64,000 bases of DNA from Vibrio sinensis (GCF_003605645.1 NZ_QVMU01000001.1:372001-436000); one strand, 5' to 3'; numbered from the stretch's first letter, positions 17,186 to 26,312 are shown. Notes: generated by a model from the letters alone, not told the origin. A program made the numbers and translations.

Positions 17186-17524
17186 CTAGTTAAAAATCTT
17201 ACCTAGAAGTGCTTGAAATTGATCAATTTCAGAGCGGATTACGCGGTAACAAACTTTAGGCGGGTTAGATTCGGCACTAATAAATCCGGCCAGCTTTAAA
17301 ATCCGTAAATGTTCAGATACGGTTGATTGTGCAAGACCGAGTTCACTGACTAAGTCACAATTTAAACAACCTCCTTGGCGATCTAACTGACATAGCATCG
17401 TTAAGATACGGACGCGGGCAGGGTGAGAAAGTGCTTTGGCTTTTTGAGCAAAGAGTGCTTCTTGCGCTATTTCTTCTTGAGTGGCTTGTAAATTTTGGGA
17501 TTCGGGTGTGGAGCATGAACTCAT
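17186..17524 (-). CDS. ArsR/SmtB-family transcriptional repressor
   Basis: A 112-aa winged-helix repressor. The family opening KALSHPARVRILTMLCQLD, a CLNCDLV pair (C53, C56) just before the DNA-reading helix, and GLAQSTVSEHLRILKLAGFISAE are all visible. The C53xxC56 pair could bind a metal or metalloid or act as a thiol switch; additional cysteines are C4 and C45. The inducer cannot be fixed. The gene is alone; its promoter contains a perfect palindrome over the start site (17543-17558), so it should repress itself. No transporter or detoxification gene lies beside it, so its other targets are elsewhere or it acts only on itself. Confidence 0.88.
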   Translation of the reverse strand: MSSCSTPESQNLQATQEEIAQEALFAQKAKALSHPARVRILTMLCQLDRQGGCLNCDLVSELGLAQSTVSEHLRILKLAGFISAESNPPKVCYRVIRSEIDQFQALLGKIFN

Positions 17525-17542
17525 ACAGCTACCAATAGTCTA

Positions 17543-17558
17543 ATCGTAAAATTACGAT
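17543..17558. promoter_or_regulatory. Operator in the arsR-family promoter
   Basis: ATCGTAA-AA-TTACGAT is a perfect inverted repeat. On the minus strand a -10 TATAAT (17565-17560) lies immediately upstream, so a dimer bound here would cover the transcription start of the ArsR-type gene. This is the usual layout of autoregulated ArsR repressors. Confidence 0.65.
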
Positions 17559-17634
17559 GATTATAGGCAAGTGAATGAGACCACGCAAGGTTATGTGAAT
17601 CGAAAGTGATATACCCTCAATGTCACTGAGCACA

Positions 17635-18252
17635 CTAGCTCTGGAATTTATCGTATCGAATGAAATGTTCAATCTGTCGAGGTACCAGAGAGCTGTATAT
17701 CAGGCTTGTATGGGTGCTGTGTAACTCGATGTGGTCAGTCATTCCATCAATTTTCGTCTCTTCAACTGTGACGGTGCCATCTGAGAGTGAACGATCATTG
17801 CGAATTAATAGAGAACGCGCCCCAAGAGGCAGTGTCCCGGCTATGCTTCCCAATTTTTGTGGAAACTCCCAACTATCATCATGTAAATTCAAACCGTAAG
17901 CTGGGGAGTTGCCTAAAATTGCGCCCATTCCAATGTCTTGGATGCGTTTTACAATTGAAGCTCCTTTAATTGGTGATCCTAATGCAATGACGTGACTGAC
18001 AGATTTGGTGCTTGGCTGTCGAGAAGCGAGATATTGTTTAATGATTAACCCACCTAAACTGTGTCCAACTAATACATTAACGGTCGAGGGCTTTAATGCT
18101 CGATCTATATTCGAAAATACTTTTCGTTCGTCAATTGAAACACTGTTGTAGGTCAACACCTTGGTGCTAAAGCCACATTGCTTAAGCTTATAACTGAGAG
18201 GCTGCATCACGACGCCGTGCATATAAAGGCCGTGAAGAATAATAACGTTCAT
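17635..18252 (-). CDS. Alpha/beta hydrolase (lipase/esterase-like)
   Basis: A 205-aa hydrolase. The ATG at 18252 follows AAGGAAG and starts MNVIILHGLYMHG, the HG oxyanion-hole strand of the fold; twelve extra codons upstream lack a ribosome site. The nucleophile elbow GHSLGG carries the catalytic serine, and the C-terminal ELHSTHTSLIYSS offers the histidine. An aspartate candidate lies in the DRSLSDGTVTVEET segment. There is no signal peptide, so it is probably cytoplasmic. Similar small proteins are annotated as lipase or acetyltransferase-like hydrolases; the substrate is unknown. Confidence 0.78.
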   Translation of the reverse strand: MNVIILHGLYMHGVVMQPLSYKLKQCGFSTKVLTYNSVSIDERKVFSNIDRALKPSTVNVLVGHSLGGLIIKQYLASRQPSTKSVSHVIALGSPIKGASIVKRIQDIGMGAILGNSPAYGLNLHDDSWEFPQKLGSIAGTLPLGARSLLIRNDRSLSDGTVTVEETKIDGMTDHIELHSTHTSLIYSSLVPRQIEHFIRYDKFQS

Positions 18253-18349
18253 ACTAACTTCCTTAACGTTTATGCCCAAGCCTCTCATAATGACGATGAA
18301 CTCTTTGTTTTCCTATTGTTAATTCTAAAATTTGTTAAGGCGTAGAAAA

Positions 18350-18394
18350 ATTTAAAACTGGAACTGGACTCCAACTAAAGCGTAGTCCAGTTCC
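18350..18394 (-). terminator. Terminator of the lutABC operon
   Basis: GGAACTGGACT and AGTCCAGTTCC form a perfect 11-bp stem with a 13-base loop. On the minus strand it is followed by AGTTTTAAATTTTTC, so it can terminate transcription coming from lutC. The remainder of the gap 18253-18536 is unremarkable. Confidence 0.65.
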
Positions 18395-18536
18395 TGTCAT
18401 AGTTCTCGTTCAAGGCATAGTGGTAGGCCACTAGAGTTGATTAATGCGCGGTCTTTTGTCTATTAGCTGCTAACGACTAATAAACGTTTTTAACTAGTAA
18501 CTGCTATTTACCAATAATGCTATCTGCAAATAAGTA

Positions 18537-19196
18537 CTAGGTGTCTGTAATGACAATGACGGTTAACTCCCTTGGACCATGTGCACCATAAGCAAGTGTT
18601 TGTTGGATATCTGCGGTTTTTGATGGGCCGGAGATCAATAACGCATTCGTCGGTAAGCCTTCCGCCCAACCTTGATGCTGGATTACTTGTGGGAAGTGAC
18701 AGTGTAGCGTTGATTGTTTAATCACGGCGATGTGACGGGGTGGAACCAACGAAAGTGAGCGTGGTTCATTTTGATCTGGTGCGAGCACTAACGCACCAGT
18801 ATCAGCGACACCAGCGATACAATGAGTGATACTAACGTCGATATTATTGAACAATTCCTGCTTCCAAGCTTCAATCTCTTGGTCAAAGTATCGGATAGAG
18901 TATGGAGTACTGGCTTCGATAAACGTGTTCAAAAACTCGCCCTTGGTGCCGAGCGCAACGGTTGCTATGTTCATTTCTTGCAATTGCTGAGTCAGCACTC
19001 GTGTCAGGTTTTTGATCGGTGAGCAAAGCACTATGGCGTGATTATTCGATAAACATTGAATGAAACGTTCGAGTTTATCTTGCTCTGAAACAGGCGCTTG
19101 GCTTCCCCATGGACGATAATCTAAAGCTGTCTCTATAGGGGGGGATACTGGCGCGGATCTCAATCTCGCTAATATGTTTTGTTTAGTCCTGTTCAT
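18537..19196 (-). CDS. lutC: Lactate utilization protein C (LutC/YkgG family)
   Basis: A 219-aa LUD-domain protein, third subunit of the LutABC complex that oxidises L-lactate to pyruvate. The ATG at 19196 overlaps the lutB stop by four bases (ATGA) and has an AGGAA site, which settles the start against a longer in-frame reading. Family segments visible are the N-terminal NRTKQNILARLRSAP, THCIAGVADTGALVL, and RSLSLVPPRHIAVIKQS, followed by ALLISGPSKTADIQQTLAYGAHGPRELTVI. Known biology: B. subtilis LutC is required together with LutA and LutB. Last gene of the operon. Confidence 0.93.
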   Translation of the reverse strand: MNRTKQNILARLRSAPVSPPIETALDYRPWGSQAPVSEQDKLERFIQCLSNNHAIVLCSPIKNLTRVLTQQLQEMNIATVALGTKGEFLNTFIEASTPYSIRYFDQEIEAWKQELFNNIDVSITHCIAGVADTGALVLAPDQNEPRSLSLVPPRHIAVIKQSTLHCHFPQVIQHQGWAEGLPTNALLISGPSKTADIQQTLAYGAHGPRELTVIVITDT

Positions 19197-20623
19197 AGCT
19201 TGTTCCTGTTTTTTCCCGCTTTCATCAAATCGTGCAGAGTTTTTGGTGCTGGCTTTGGTGTGGTTCGACATTGTGTCCATGCGCCAATTTGATTTGGCAG
19301 CCAATTACGCATACTTGTTGCGACTAAAGTGGCGGAGTGATAAACCGATGGGTGAGTTGCCGCATAGACGAAGCTTTTCATCGCGGTTGCTTCGACTTTG
19401 CTATAGGCCGCCATTTGTCCGTCCAGTGCTTGTGCTCCCGGGTGTGCCGGTTTTTTCGATTCATGGCGTAGTCGTTGAATTAACTCAGGAATAGGAATAC
19501 GTACCGGGCATACCTCACTGCATGCGCCACAAAGGGTTGAAGCAGTGATGAGTTGTTTTGTGGCGGCGAGGCCCATCATATGTGGAGAGATAATTTTGCC
19601 AATGGGTCCGGGATAGACGGTCCCATAAGCATGCCCGCCAATTTTGGTGTAAACAGGGCAATGGTTCATGCATGCGCCACAGCGAATACATTGTAAAGTT
19701 TTTCGCATTTCCTCATCTTGATACGCTTGGGTCCTCCCGTTATCGAGTAGTACTAAGTGAACTTCATGGGGGCCATCTTTTTCACCCTCTTGGCGAGGGT
19801 GACTGATCATATTGAAGTAGGTTGTAATGGATTGGCCTGTTGCTGAGCGAGTCAGGGCACTATAGAGGGGGGGCACGTCAGCTAAGTACTCAACCACTTT
19901 CTCAATGCCGGTAATTGCGATGTGCACTTTGGGAATGGTGGTACACATTCGACCATTCCCCTCATTTTCGACTAAACATAAGGTGCCAGTCTCTGCGACA
20001 GCGAAGTTAACGCCAGATAATCCAATGGTGGTATCACGAAACTTCTCTCTTAAGCGTGAACGTCCGGTTTGAATCAGTGAATCAACATCAACCGTTGGGG
20101 TAAAATCTGATAAATTTTGCTCAAAGGTATCACTCACTTCTTGTTTGTTTTTATGGATGGCAGGCATGATGATGTGAGAGGGCTTATCACCATCGAGTTG
20201 GACAATATATTCACCCATATCACTTTCTAAACATTCGATTCCTAGTTCAGCCATTTCATGGTTCATTTCGATCTCTTCGCTGACCATGGATTTCCCTTTT
20301 ACGATTAAATCTGCTTTATGGCGCTGCGCGATTTTGGCGATGATCATGTTAGCTTGGTCAGCATTTTCAGCCCAATGAACTTGAATGCCATTGTTGGTGC
20401 ATTTTTCTTCAAGTTGCTCTAATAATTGAGGTAATTTACTCAAGCATCGTTGGCGGATGGCTTGAGCTATGTCTCTGATTTCATGTTCTTCTTCGTGATC
20501 GCTAAATGCGGCCTGGCGTTTGTCGCGTAAATAATCCATTGCTCCGCGGAAATTAGCACGAAGTTGTTTATCGGCGAGCGCTTGTTTGGCTTGTTGATGA
20601 AATCGTTGCGGTACTTGGCTCAT
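19193..20623 (-). CDS. lutB: Lactate utilization protein B (LutB/LldF), iron-sulfur protein
   Basis: A 476-aa LutB/LldF protein. The N-terminal two thirds is a LUD domain (including VNFAVAETGTLCLVENEGNG). The C-terminal part carries two cysteine clusters, C312-C315-C318 with C322 and C365-C368 with C372 (CIRCGACMNHCP and CGACSEVCP), consistent with two [4Fe-4S] clusters that pass electrons from lactate. Overlaps of four bases (ATGA) at both ends link it to lutA and lutC, so the three are translated together. No lldP permease or lldD gene is in the window. Confidence 0.95.
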   Translation of the reverse strand: MSQVPQRFHQQAKQALADKQLRANFRGAMDYLRDKRQAAFSDHEEEHEIRDIAQAIRQRCLSKLPQLLEQLEEKCTNNGIQVHWAENADQANMIIAKIAQRHKADLIVKGKSMVSEEIEMNHEMAELGIECLESDMGEYIVQLDGDKPSHIIMPAIHKNKQEVSDTFEQNLSDFTPTVDVDSLIQTGRSRLREKFRDTTIGLSGVNFAVAETGTLCLVENEGNGRMCTTIPKVHIAITGIEKVVEYLADVPPLYSALTRSATGQSITTYFNMISHPRQEGEKDGPHEVHLVLLDNGRTQAYQDEEMRKTLQCIRCGACMNHCPVYTKIGGHAYGTVYPGPIGKIISPHMMGLAATKQLITASTLCGACSEVCPVRIPIPELIQRLRHESKKPAHPGAQALDGQMAAYSKVEATAMKSFVYAATHPSVYHSATLVATSMRNWLPNQIGAWTQCRTTPKPAPKTLHDLMKAGKNRNKL

Positions 20624-21378
20624 GATTGTACTCCTTTAGTTCGTTCAAGGAGAAAACTCGCAAGGTGTCGACCTTTTATTGGACGTTCTTGATACTCAAA
20701 TGCACCATTAATATTCAACATACAACCCCAATCTGCGCTCACGAGGGTATCCGCTTGTGTTGCTGCAATATAACGTGTTTTGTCTTCGACCATGGCTTGA
20801 GAAATATTGGGGTGTTTAACCGAAAATGTGCCACCAAAGCCACAACATTCACTTTCATAATCTTGTTGGCGTAGTTCGACATTATCGAGTTGATTAAGCA
20901 GTTGAGTGGCGGTGACGTGCACGTTCATTTCTCGACGAGCAGCGCAGGAAGTATGCATCACGACGGATGTTGGTTCGCCTCTGTCTTTAAGTTCTGCGCG
21001 GCAAACATTGACTAAAAACTCGGTTAATTCAAAAACACGGTCACAAAACTTGGTCACTTGCGGCAGTCTTTCACTGTCTTGAAATAAACGCTGATAGTGG
21101 TGGTGCATCATGCCGCCGCATGATCCTGATAGTACGATAACGGGATAGTCTTCAGTAAACAGTGCCATTTGATTCAAGGCGATATCTTTAGCTTCAGCAT
21201 TGTAACCTGACGTGTAAGCAGGCTGTCCGCAACAGGTTTGCTTTTCAATATAGATAACGTCAATCCCTTGTTGTTCGAGCAATGTGATAGCGTCAAGCCC
21301 AGCATTAGGCTCAAAGAGATCAATCAGGCAAGTGGCGTAGAAATAGACCTTATCAGGCTTGGTTGGATAGATTCGCAT
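20620..21378 (-). CDS. lutA: Lactate utilization protein A (LutA/LldE)
   Basis: A 252-aa LldE-family protein with the two CCG modules of heterodisulfide-reductase-like subunits: C49-C50 (KQTCCGQPAY) and C178-C179 (SECCGFGGTF). These modules usually hold an iron-sulfur cluster. The ATG at 21378 is preferred over a GTG four codons earlier because GTGGAGC then serves as its ribosome site. It is the first gene of lutABC, with a 137-base divergent intergenic region shared with a LysR gene. That region contains the symmetric ATAAGTATAAG stretch near 21415-21426. Confidence 0.94.
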   Translation of the reverse strand: MRIYPTKPDKVYFYATCLIDLFEPNAGLDAITLLEQQGIDVIYIEKQTCCGQPAYTSGYNAEAKDIALNQMALFTEDYPVIVLSGSCGGMMHHHYQRLFQDSERLPQVTKFCDRVFELTEFLVNVCRAELKDRGEPTSVVMHTSCAARREMNVHVTATQLLNQLDNVELRQQDYESECCGFGGTFSVKHPNISQAMVEDKTRYIAATQADTLVSADWGCMLNINGAFEYQERPIKGRHLASFLLERTKGVQS

Positions 21379-21515
21379 ACAGTGCTCCACATAACAGACA
21401 GTGCTGAATATCTTATAAGTATAAGTGTTGTTAATTATTTGTGAGTATTGCGCTTTTATCTATCTCAATATACGGACATAATGAAAATGATTGATTCCTA
21501 AATTGATGTAATGCG

Positions 21516-22418
21516 ATGCGAGCAGATGATCTTATCCTGTTTTCTCAAGTGTTTGAGTTGGGGAGTTTCAGCAAGGTAGCTGAAAAAAATAACATTACAA
21601 ATTCGGTAGTTAGCAAAAGAATTGCGCGTCTGGAGCAAGACGCGGGTGTGCAGCTTTTGTACCGTACGACACGGAAGTTAGCATTGACGGAGGCAGGGAG
21701 AGCATTGTTGCAAGGTGCAAAAAATGTGAGACAAGCCACTCAAGAGGCGCGAGATACGGTGTCCGGATTTGGTAACAAATTGAGTGGGCACATAAAAATG
21801 TCTGTACCGACAATCTCAGGTGATCTATTGCTGGCTGAAGCGATTGCCGAATTTTGTTGCTTGCATCCAGGCTTAACCGTGGACATGTCGCTGGAAAATC
21901 GTTTTGTTGATTTGGTGGAAGAGGGGTATGACTTAGTTATCAGAACAGGATACCTTGAAGATTCGAGTTTGATTGCTCGTCATATGCTCGACTCACAATG
22001 GGTAGTTTGTGCTTCTCCTCAGTATGTGCAGCGAGAGGGAATGCCTGAATATCCCAAGGCGTTGACTACGCACAATTGTTTGCAGTATGCCTATCAAACA
22101 ACAGGAGCGAGCGATTGGGAATTTAAGGGAACAACGAAAAATAGCATTGTGAGAGTATCGGGGTCTTTTTCAACGGATAATGCCGCAGCATTGCGAAAAG
22201 CAGCGCTCGCTGGCTATGGCATTGCTTATGTACCTCGATGTTTGGTTTACCATGACTTGAAAGATGGTCTGTTGCTTGATCTTTTCCCCGATCGAGTAGG
22301 TAAAAAACTGGGTGTTTATGCGGTTTATCCTTTTACTCGTCAACCGCCGAAAAAAGTAAAAATGCTGATTGAGCACATTAAACAACGCTATCAAGAAATG
22401 GCGCACTATTTCGCATGA
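21516..22418 (+). CDS. LysR-family regulator, divergent from lutABC
   Basis: A 300-aa LysR-type regulator. The N-terminal helix-turn-helix (VFELGSFSKVAEKNNITNSVVSKRIARLE) is followed by the linker helix and an effector domain with the family's IRTGYLEDSSLIAR, WVVCASPQYV and GIAYVPRCLV segments. The sequence resembles the CrgA/DmlR/AaeR-like group. Because it is transcribed away from lutA across a short gap, it most likely controls lutABC. In B. subtilis and many proteobacteria that job belongs to a GntR-type regulator, so this pairing is a variation; the inducer is not known. The short stretch after its stop (22455-22495) is a CAACAA-rich low-complexity sequence. Confidence 0.9.
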   Translation: MRADDLILFSQVFELGSFSKVAEKNNITNSVVSKRIARLEQDAGVQLLYRTTRKLALTEAGRALLQGAKNVRQATQEARDTVSGFGNKLSGHIKMSVPTISGDLLLAEAIAEFCCLHPGLTVDMSLENRFVDLVEEGYDLVIRTGYLEDSSLIARHMLDSQWVVCASPQYVQREGMPEYPKALTTHNCLQYAYQTTGASDWEFKGTTKNSIVRVSGSFSTDNAAALRKAALAGYGIAYVPRCLVYHDLKDGLLLDLFPDRVGKKLGVYAVYPFTRQPPKKVKMLIEHIKQRYQEMAHYFA

Positions 22419-22523
22419 CGACGTTGTATGGCTATGGGTTGCTAGTCATTTGTATTTAATCATTGGCAACAACCAACAACTAACAACCAACAAACCATTG
22501 GTGATGGAGTTGAGAGTGAAAGT

Positions 22524-23051
22524 CTAATTGAGTAAGGGGTGATGACTTATAGCCAGACGATGGCATCTTAGTTGTGCAAAATAGTGATGAGCTTTTTGTA
22601 GATGTTCAAATTCTAACATCCACTGCGCACTGCGTTGTGAGGAGCAAAATATCGCAAGCTGTTGCAGTAACTCTTCAGTGTGTTGTTGTAATACGCTATC
22701 AAGGGCTATAACAAGTTGAGACTGTTCCAGTGAAATGAATTGAATTTGGGCATAAGTTTGGTTCAAAACATCAAACGCTTTACTAAACTGTCCCATTTGG
22801 TTGAGTAGTTTTGACTGTGTAATCGCGGCATCGCGCAATCCTGTAATCAAACAGGAGAATTCATAAGGTTTTGTTTGTGGCTTATCTAATGCTCTTTGTA
22901 CATGTTCTGGCATAGAGTCCAGCACCTGTTCAAATAAGTAATGAGCTTCTGGCCAATGTCCTTGTTTCAATAATTGTTCAGCTTTGACGTAATGTGCCCA
23001 GCACTGTTGTAATTCCATTCTCAATGACTCCAATCTAGTTAATTCAGCCAT
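22524..23051 (-). CDS. Hypothetical helical protein, possibly Fur-controlled
   Basis: A 175-aa cytoplasmic protein that I cannot assign to a known function. It is almost entirely helical by eye; the N-terminal CWAHYVKAEQLLKQGHWPEAHYLFEQVLDSMPEHV reads like a TPR repeat, and GQFSKAFDVLNQTYAQI could be a second. A TPR-like scaffold is the best structural guess. It is transcribed away from the Lon-type protease gene; a close Fur-box match lies 80 bases upstream of its start, so iron control is possible. Confidence 0.6.
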   Translation of the reverse strand: MAELTRLESLRMELQQCWAHYVKAEQLLKQGHWPEAHYLFEQVLDSMPEHVQRALDKPQTKPYEFSCLITGLRDAAITQSKLLNQMGQFSKAFDVLNQTYAQIQFISLEQSQLVIALDSVLQQHTEELLQQLAIFCSSQRSAQWMLEFEHLQKAHHYFAQLRCHRLAISHHPLLN

Positions 23052-23131
23052 TCATTAATGTCGTTGGCTGTTTGCTGGTCTTTGTTCACAGGTAACTTTG
23101 ATGCGAGCTATTAAAAATCAATTGCCGCATT

Positions 23132-23150
23132 AATGCAAATAGTTATCATT
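23132..23150. promoter_or_regulatory. Fur box between the TPR-like gene and the Lon-type protease gene
   Basis: AATGCAAATAGTTATCATT read on the minus strand is AATGATAACTATTTGCATT, which differs from the consensus AATGANAATNATTNTCATT at two defined positions. That is a closer match than either box I identify in the vct locus. It sits 80 bases from the minus-strand gene and about 130 bases from the protease start, so either or both could be iron-regulated. Confidence 0.55.
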
Positions 23151-23281
23151 TAAATGTTATTTTTTTGATTCTTTTGTTTGATTATTGAGCGGTTGACCCC
23201 GAATGTTGCGTAAGTCACTAAAATGTAAATAAAATTCATCTACACTTTTTAACATTGGTACGAATTTACAAGGAGTTGCGA

Positions 23282-25645
23282 ATGGCTATTCAACGATTGA
23301 ACGAAAGTCAGCTTTATCACGCAGCAACGTTAGACAAATTGTCGAGTAAATCGACAAAAGAGTTGCCGCCGATTGACGAGATTGTAGGCCAAGAACGCGC
23401 CCAGAAAGCGGTTGAGTTTGCAATGTCCATTAAGGAAAAAGGGTACAACATCTACGCGATTGGGCAAAATGGCCTAGGTAAGCGTACGATGGTAATGCGT
23501 TATCTAAATCGACATCAACACGATGAAAATGAGCTATTTGATTGGTGTTATGTCGCGAATTTTGAAGATGTGCGAACTCCTCGAGTATTAAAATTACCCT
23601 GTGGCGTTGGTAGTAAGCTCAAGCAAGATATCGATAAACTGCTATCCAAATTAGTGGTTGCCATGCCATTGGCGTTCGATAACGAAATGTACTTTAGCCG
23701 CGCTGATAAGCTCAAAAACCAGTTAGCCCAGAAACAAGCCAGCGAACTGGAACAAATTAGTCGAGAAGCGAAAGAAAAGGGGATTAGCCTTTCGATTACG
23801 CCTCAAGGTGATTATCAATTCATTGCGATGCAAGGGGAAGAGCTACATACCGAAGAGTCCTTTGATGAACTGAGCGCGAAAGAGCAGGAAGAGTTCAGTA
23901 GCATCATTGATGCGCTTGAGGTGCAACTACGTGACATGGTTCGCCAACTGACTGAATGGGAAGAGACTTACAGCGAAAAAATTAAAAAACTGAATGACGA
24001 TGTGACGTTAGATGTGATCACGCATTTCATTAAGCAGTTGAAAGAAGATTACTCAGGTTATTCTGAAATCAAAACCTACCTAACGAGTTTACAGAAAGAT
24101 ATTGTTGAGAATGCAGATATCTTTTTAGAACAGGTCAATGAGCAAGCCGAAATTGCGACAGCATCGTTAGATAAAAAGCTGCCACGCCGCTATAAGGTTA
24201 ATGTGTTGGTAAGCCGTGGTAGTGAGTGTGAGTTTCCTATCATCGTCGAAGAAAGTCCGAACTATCATTCACTGTTTGGTTATGTTGAAACGGCGACATT
24301 CAAAGGGACTGTTTTTACCGATTTCTCGTTAATTCGCGCCGGTAGCTTACACAAAGCGAATGGCGGTGTATTGATGATTGATGCACAAAAGGTTCTTGAG
24401 CAACCTTATGTGTGGGATGGTCTCAAGCGCGCACTGCGTGCACGACAGTTAAGTTTTACGTCACTGGAAAAAGAAGTAACCTTGACCGGCGCGGTGTCTC
24501 TAGACCCAGAGCCTATTCCACTAGACATCAAAATTATCTTGTTTGGTGATTACCGGACTTATCAATTGCTACAACATTATGATCCGGAGTTTAGTGAACT
24601 ATTTAGAGTGACTGCGGATTTTGAAGACGAAATGAAACGGACGTCGGATTCGGAACTACAGTATGCGCGATTTATTTCGAGTGTAATACAAGACAACGGA
24701 TTGCTTCATTGTGACCGTAAAGCTATCGCTCGAATAATTGAACACAGTGCCCGTTTAGCGGGAGATCAGAACAAGTTGTCGCTACACTCTGCTCATATCG
24801 CTAATTTATTACGTGAGTCTAACTATGTGGCTCGACAAGCTAACGCGAACATGATTCGTTCTAGCCATGTGGAAGAAGCGTTAGCGAACCAAGAGATGCG
24901 AGTAAGCCGAATTAAAGACAGTGTCATGGAGACATTCATCAATGGCACAACCCTGATTCATACACATGGTAGTGCTATCGGGCAAGTTAACGCACTGTCG
25001 GTTTTAAGTACTAGCGAATATATGTTTGGTGCGCCGAATCGAATTACCGCGACAACGTGCTACGGTGAGGGTGAGGTAATCGATATTGAACGCAGTGTTG
25101 ATCTTGGTGGCAGTATTCACTCAAAAGGGGTGATGATCTTGTCTGCATACCTTTCATCGGTCTTTGGTAAAACAGCTCGAGTACCTTTGAACACGACGAT
25201 TACGTTTGAGCAATCTTATGGAGGAGTCGACGGAGATAGTGCGAGTATGGCTGAGTTTTGTGCGGTTGTTTCTGCTTTTTCTAAACAGGCGAATCGTCAA
25301 GATATCGCGATAACTGGCTCAATGAACCAGTTTGGTGAGTCGCAGCCGATTGGTGGCGTAAACGAAAAAATTGAAGGATTCTTCGATGTTTGTGTCATTA
25401 AAGGTCGCACTTCAGAGCAAGGGGTTATTATTCCTCGTGCGAATATGCATAACTTGATGCTACGAGCCGATATTGTTAAAGCGGTCGAGAAAAATGAGTT
25501 TCACATATGGGCGATTGACCATGTGACGGAAGCTATCGAACTTTTCACCGGCAAAAAAGCGGGTGAACCAAGTGATGAGGGCAGCTATCCGGTCGATACT
25601 ATTTATGGTATTGCTCAAGCGAAGCTCAACGCACTGCGTAAATAA
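23282..25645 (+). CDS. ATP-dependent Lon-type protease (LonB/YcbZ-like)
   Basis: A 787-aa protein starting MAIQRLNESQLY, with AAGGAG six bases before the ATG at 23282. An N-terminal AAA+ region has the Walker A-like GQNGLGKRT (about 61-69) and is interrupted by a long coiled-coil insert. A second AAA part has KANGGVLMIDAQKVL and LDIKIILFGDY. The C-terminal Lon proteolytic domain has the Ser-Lys dyad: S653 in DGDSAS and K696 in GGVNEKIEGF. This is the archaeal LonB/E. coli YcbZ type rather than classical Lon, as there is no N-terminal substrate domain. Known members degrade unfolded or specific proteins in the cytoplasm. Monocistronic with a terminator behind. Confidence 0.92.
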   Translation: MAIQRLNESQLYHAATLDKLSSKSTKELPPIDEIVGQERAQKAVEFAMSIKEKGYNIYAIGQNGLGKRTMVMRYLNRHQHDENELFDWCYVANFEDVRTPRVLKLPCGVGSKLKQDIDKLLSKLVVAMPLAFDNEMYFSRADKLKNQLAQKQASELEQISREAKEKGISLSITPQGDYQFIAMQGEELHTEESFDELSAKEQEEFSSIIDALEVQLRDMVRQLTEWEETYSEKIKKLNDDVTLDVITHFIKQLKEDYSGYSEIKTYLTSLQKDIVENADIFLEQVNEQAEIATASLDKKLPRRYKVNVLVSRGSECEFPIIVEESPNYHSLFGYVETATFKGTVFTDFSLIRAGSLHKANGGVLMIDAQKVLEQPYVWDGLKRALRARQLSFTSLEKEVTLTGAVSLDPEPIPLDIKIILFGDYRTYQLLQHYDPEFSELFRVTADFEDEMKRTSDSELQYARFISSVIQDNGLLHCDRKAIARIIEHSARLAGDQNKLSLHSAHIANLLRESNYVARQANANMIRSSHVEEALANQEMRVSRIKDSVMETFINGTTLIHTHGSAIGQVNALSVLSTSEYMFGAPNRITATTCYGEGEVIDIERSVDLGGSIHSKGVMILSAYLSSVFGKTARVPLNTTITFEQSYGGVDGDSASMAEFCAVVSAFSKQANRQDIAITGSMNQFGESQPIGGVNEKIEGFFDVCVIKGRTSEQGVIIPRANMHNLMLRADIVKAVEKNEFHIWAIDHVTEAIELFTGKKAGEPSDEGSYPVDTIYGIAQAKLNALRK

Positions 25646-25652
25646 TACATAC

Positions 25653-25675
25653 GGCACTCTTAGGAGTGCCTTTTC
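25653..25675 (+). terminator. Intrinsic terminator after the Lon-type gene
   Basis: GGCACTC-TTA-GGAGTGCC followed by TTTTC. Just behind, at 25684-25716, TTATTCAAAGTTAAG is repeated two to three times in tandem. Confidence 0.85.
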
Positions 25676-25748
25676 TTTATTTATTCAAAGTTAAGTTATT
25701 CAAAGTTAAGTTATTCAGTTATTAACGACGGGTTAGAGGGCCAATTCG

Positions 25749-26267
25749 GTGAATACAACAGAGAAAACAACAGTTAACTCAGCCTCAACAATAACGTTAG
25801 AGCCATTAAATTCAATCTACACAGAGCAAGTATCGCGACTTTCTGTGGATAAGGACCAGTTGGTTTTTGTCGGCAGCATGAATGATATTCTTGCTAACGT
25901 TACCCCTCATGTTCATCCCCATTTGGTGATTGAGCAAAAAATAGTCGTTGGCTTCTTTTTGATAGATACACATTACCCACAACATCACTCATTTGCTGCA
26001 CCAAAATCAGTCGGTGTGCGGGCATTTTTTATTGATAAATCACATCAAGGGAAAGGTATTGGTCAGCGAACCATGCTAGCACTGCCAGATTATGTGAAAG
26101 ATCATTACCCTAAAGCATCGGATATTTATCTCACGGTTAATTGCGAAAACAGTCAAGGTTACCGCTGTTATATCAATACACTATTTGAAGACACTGGAGA
26201 GCTTTATATGGGCGGTGGTGCTGGGCCTCAGCACGTTATGCGTCGTAACCTGATTTGTACTAGGTAG
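25749..26267 (+). CDS. GNAT-family N-acetyltransferase
   Basis: A 172-aa acetyltransferase starting at a GTG codon with AGAGGG about eight bases upstream. The central strand GVRAFFIDKSHQGKGIGQRTMLALPDYV contains the acetyl-CoA loop QGKGIG, and a late LTVNCENSQGYRCYINTLFEDTGELY segment corresponds to the asparagine/tyrosine motif B. The acceptor cannot be inferred. Its position 45 bases ahead of a Nudix hydrolase gene on the same strand suggests co-transcription. Confidence 0.85.
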   Translation: MNTTEKTTVNSASTITLEPLNSIYTEQVSRLSVDKDQLVFVGSMNDILANVTPHVHPHLVIEQKIVVGFFLIDTHYPQHHSFAAPKSVGVRAFFIDKSHQGKGIGQRTMLALPDYVKDHYPKASDIYLTVNCENSQGYRCYINTLFEDTGELYMGGGAGPQHVMRRNLICTR

Positions 26268-26312
26268 AACATCTGATAGAATCGCCGTCTCTTTTTCCGA
26301 CAGAAGTTATCT

